A stretch of DNA of 13,736 nucleotides from Nitrospira sp. (GTDB lineage Bacteria > Nitrospirota > Nitrospiria > Nitrospirales > Nitrospiraceae). A model generated the notes under the pieces. That model ran no database searches. It saw only the letters and a program-made list of their open reading frames with translations, and was not told the DNA's origin. Below are positions 13,394 to 13,736 of this stretch, piece by piece (positions within the stretch are counted from its first letter, which is position 1; each line of letters starts with the position of its first letter). The stretch is taken from positions 1 to 13,736 of the forward strand of contig JACOEF010000254.1 of NCBI GenBank assembly GCA_024998705.1. Reading direction: 5' to 3'. A program made the translations under genes and the position numbers.

Positions 13394-13736
13394 ATGGATA
13401 TCGCCAAAGTCGAGCGAGTGTACACCAGTTATTCCGGCGTCTACGATCATATTTTCGGGAAAATCTTTCACGAGTCGCGCGAAGCGTGCGTGCGCAATCT
13501 CAGGATCCGACCCGAAGAAAAAATTTTGGAAGTCGGCGTGGGGACCGGAATCGCCATGGAGTACTACCCGAAGAATTGCGAAATCATCGGCATCGATCTC
13601 TCCTCAGGCATGCTGGCGAAGGCTCGGCAACGCCAGTCGCACTATCATCTGGATCATGTGCGGCTGATGCTGATGGACGCAGGAAAAATGGATTTTGCCG
13701 ATGACAGTTTTGATACGGTAATGGCCGCCTATGTCG
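13394..13736 (+). CDS. SAM-dependent methyltransferase, PmtA-like (5' part)
   Basis: The gene runs off the right edge; 114 codons are visible. The ATG at 13394 has an ideal GGAGGG four bases upstream. The N-terminus YTSYSGVYDHIFGKIFHESREACV resembles in pieces (YSGVYDHIFGKIF) bacterial phosphatidylethanolamine N-methyltransferases of the PmtA type. Class I methyltransferase motifs follow: motif I ILEVGVGTG at about 44-52, the acidic end of strand 2 in IIGIDLSSGML at about 65-75 with Asp69, MDAGKMDFADDSFDTVMAAYV as motifs II-III, in pieces. The likely donor is S-adenosylmethionine. The lipid substrate is inferred only from N-terminal resemblance; a ubiquinone/menaquinone-type or other small-molecule methyltransferase is possible. 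It lies behind its own promoter and a long leader. Confidence 0.87.
   Translation, partial: MDIAKVERVYTSYSGVYDHIFGKIFHESREACVRNLRIRPEEKILEVGVGTGIAMEYYPKNCEIIGIDLSSGMLAKARQRQSHYHLDHVRLMLMDAGKMDFADDSFDTVMAAYV

Noticed and set aside
1..13736. Mobile elements, CRISPR arrays, defence islands and tRNA genes
   Set aside because: No transposase, integrase, regular spaced repeats, nuclease/helicase modules or cloverleaf were seen on either strand.

Overview
The window looks like ordinary chromosome of a Nitrospira-like bacterium (phylum Nitrospirota). I infer this from the GC-rich base composition, the mix of families (TruD next to an archaeal-type LOR/SDH protein, a SirB1-like protein, a CrtC-like lipocalin, several small exported lipoproteins) and the style of the intergenic repeats. 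There is no marker gene here to prove it. No tRNA, rRNA, CRISPR array, transposase or phage gene was found.

Left part (1-2938): truD and the first 54 codons of a LOR/SDH (ornithine-cyclodeaminase-like) gene run leftward. Facing away from them is a gene for an exported protein with an EF-hand-like loop. It is interrupted by an in-frame TAG and is coupled by an ATGA overlap to a calcineurin-like phosphoesterase.

Middle (2976-8515): a membrane-anchored HEAT-repeat protein diverges from a marR-type regulator, which is coupled by ATGA to an RNase Z-like metallo-beta-lactamase-fold hydrolase. After a 199-base repeat-bearing gap comes a tight leftward operon: LON-substrate-binding-domain protein, ABC ATPase, ABC-2 permease, SirB1-like protein. 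The ABC pair would form an exporter of unknown cargo.

Right part (8660-13736): an exported CrtC/AttH-like lipocalin protein, then a lipoprotein predicted to be a seven-bladed Asp-box beta-propeller whose reading frame is broken by an in-frame TAA between blades 5 and 6, then a histidine phosphatase. Facing them are a His-rich lipoprotein, a small unknown gene, an unknown membrane protein whose 3' end overlaps it antisense, and the start of a PmtA-like SAM methyltransferase behind a long leader.

I did not find a clearly new multi-gene system. The two most useful observations are these. First, four genes (HEAT, marR, LON-domain, propeller) have TTGAC-type -35 boxes exactly 18 bases from a -10-like box, with the start codon a few bases beyond the -10 and no Shine-Dalgarno sequence; this is the architecture of leaderless mRNAs. 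Second, two genes for exported proteins are each split by one in-frame stop with the coding frame intact on both sides.
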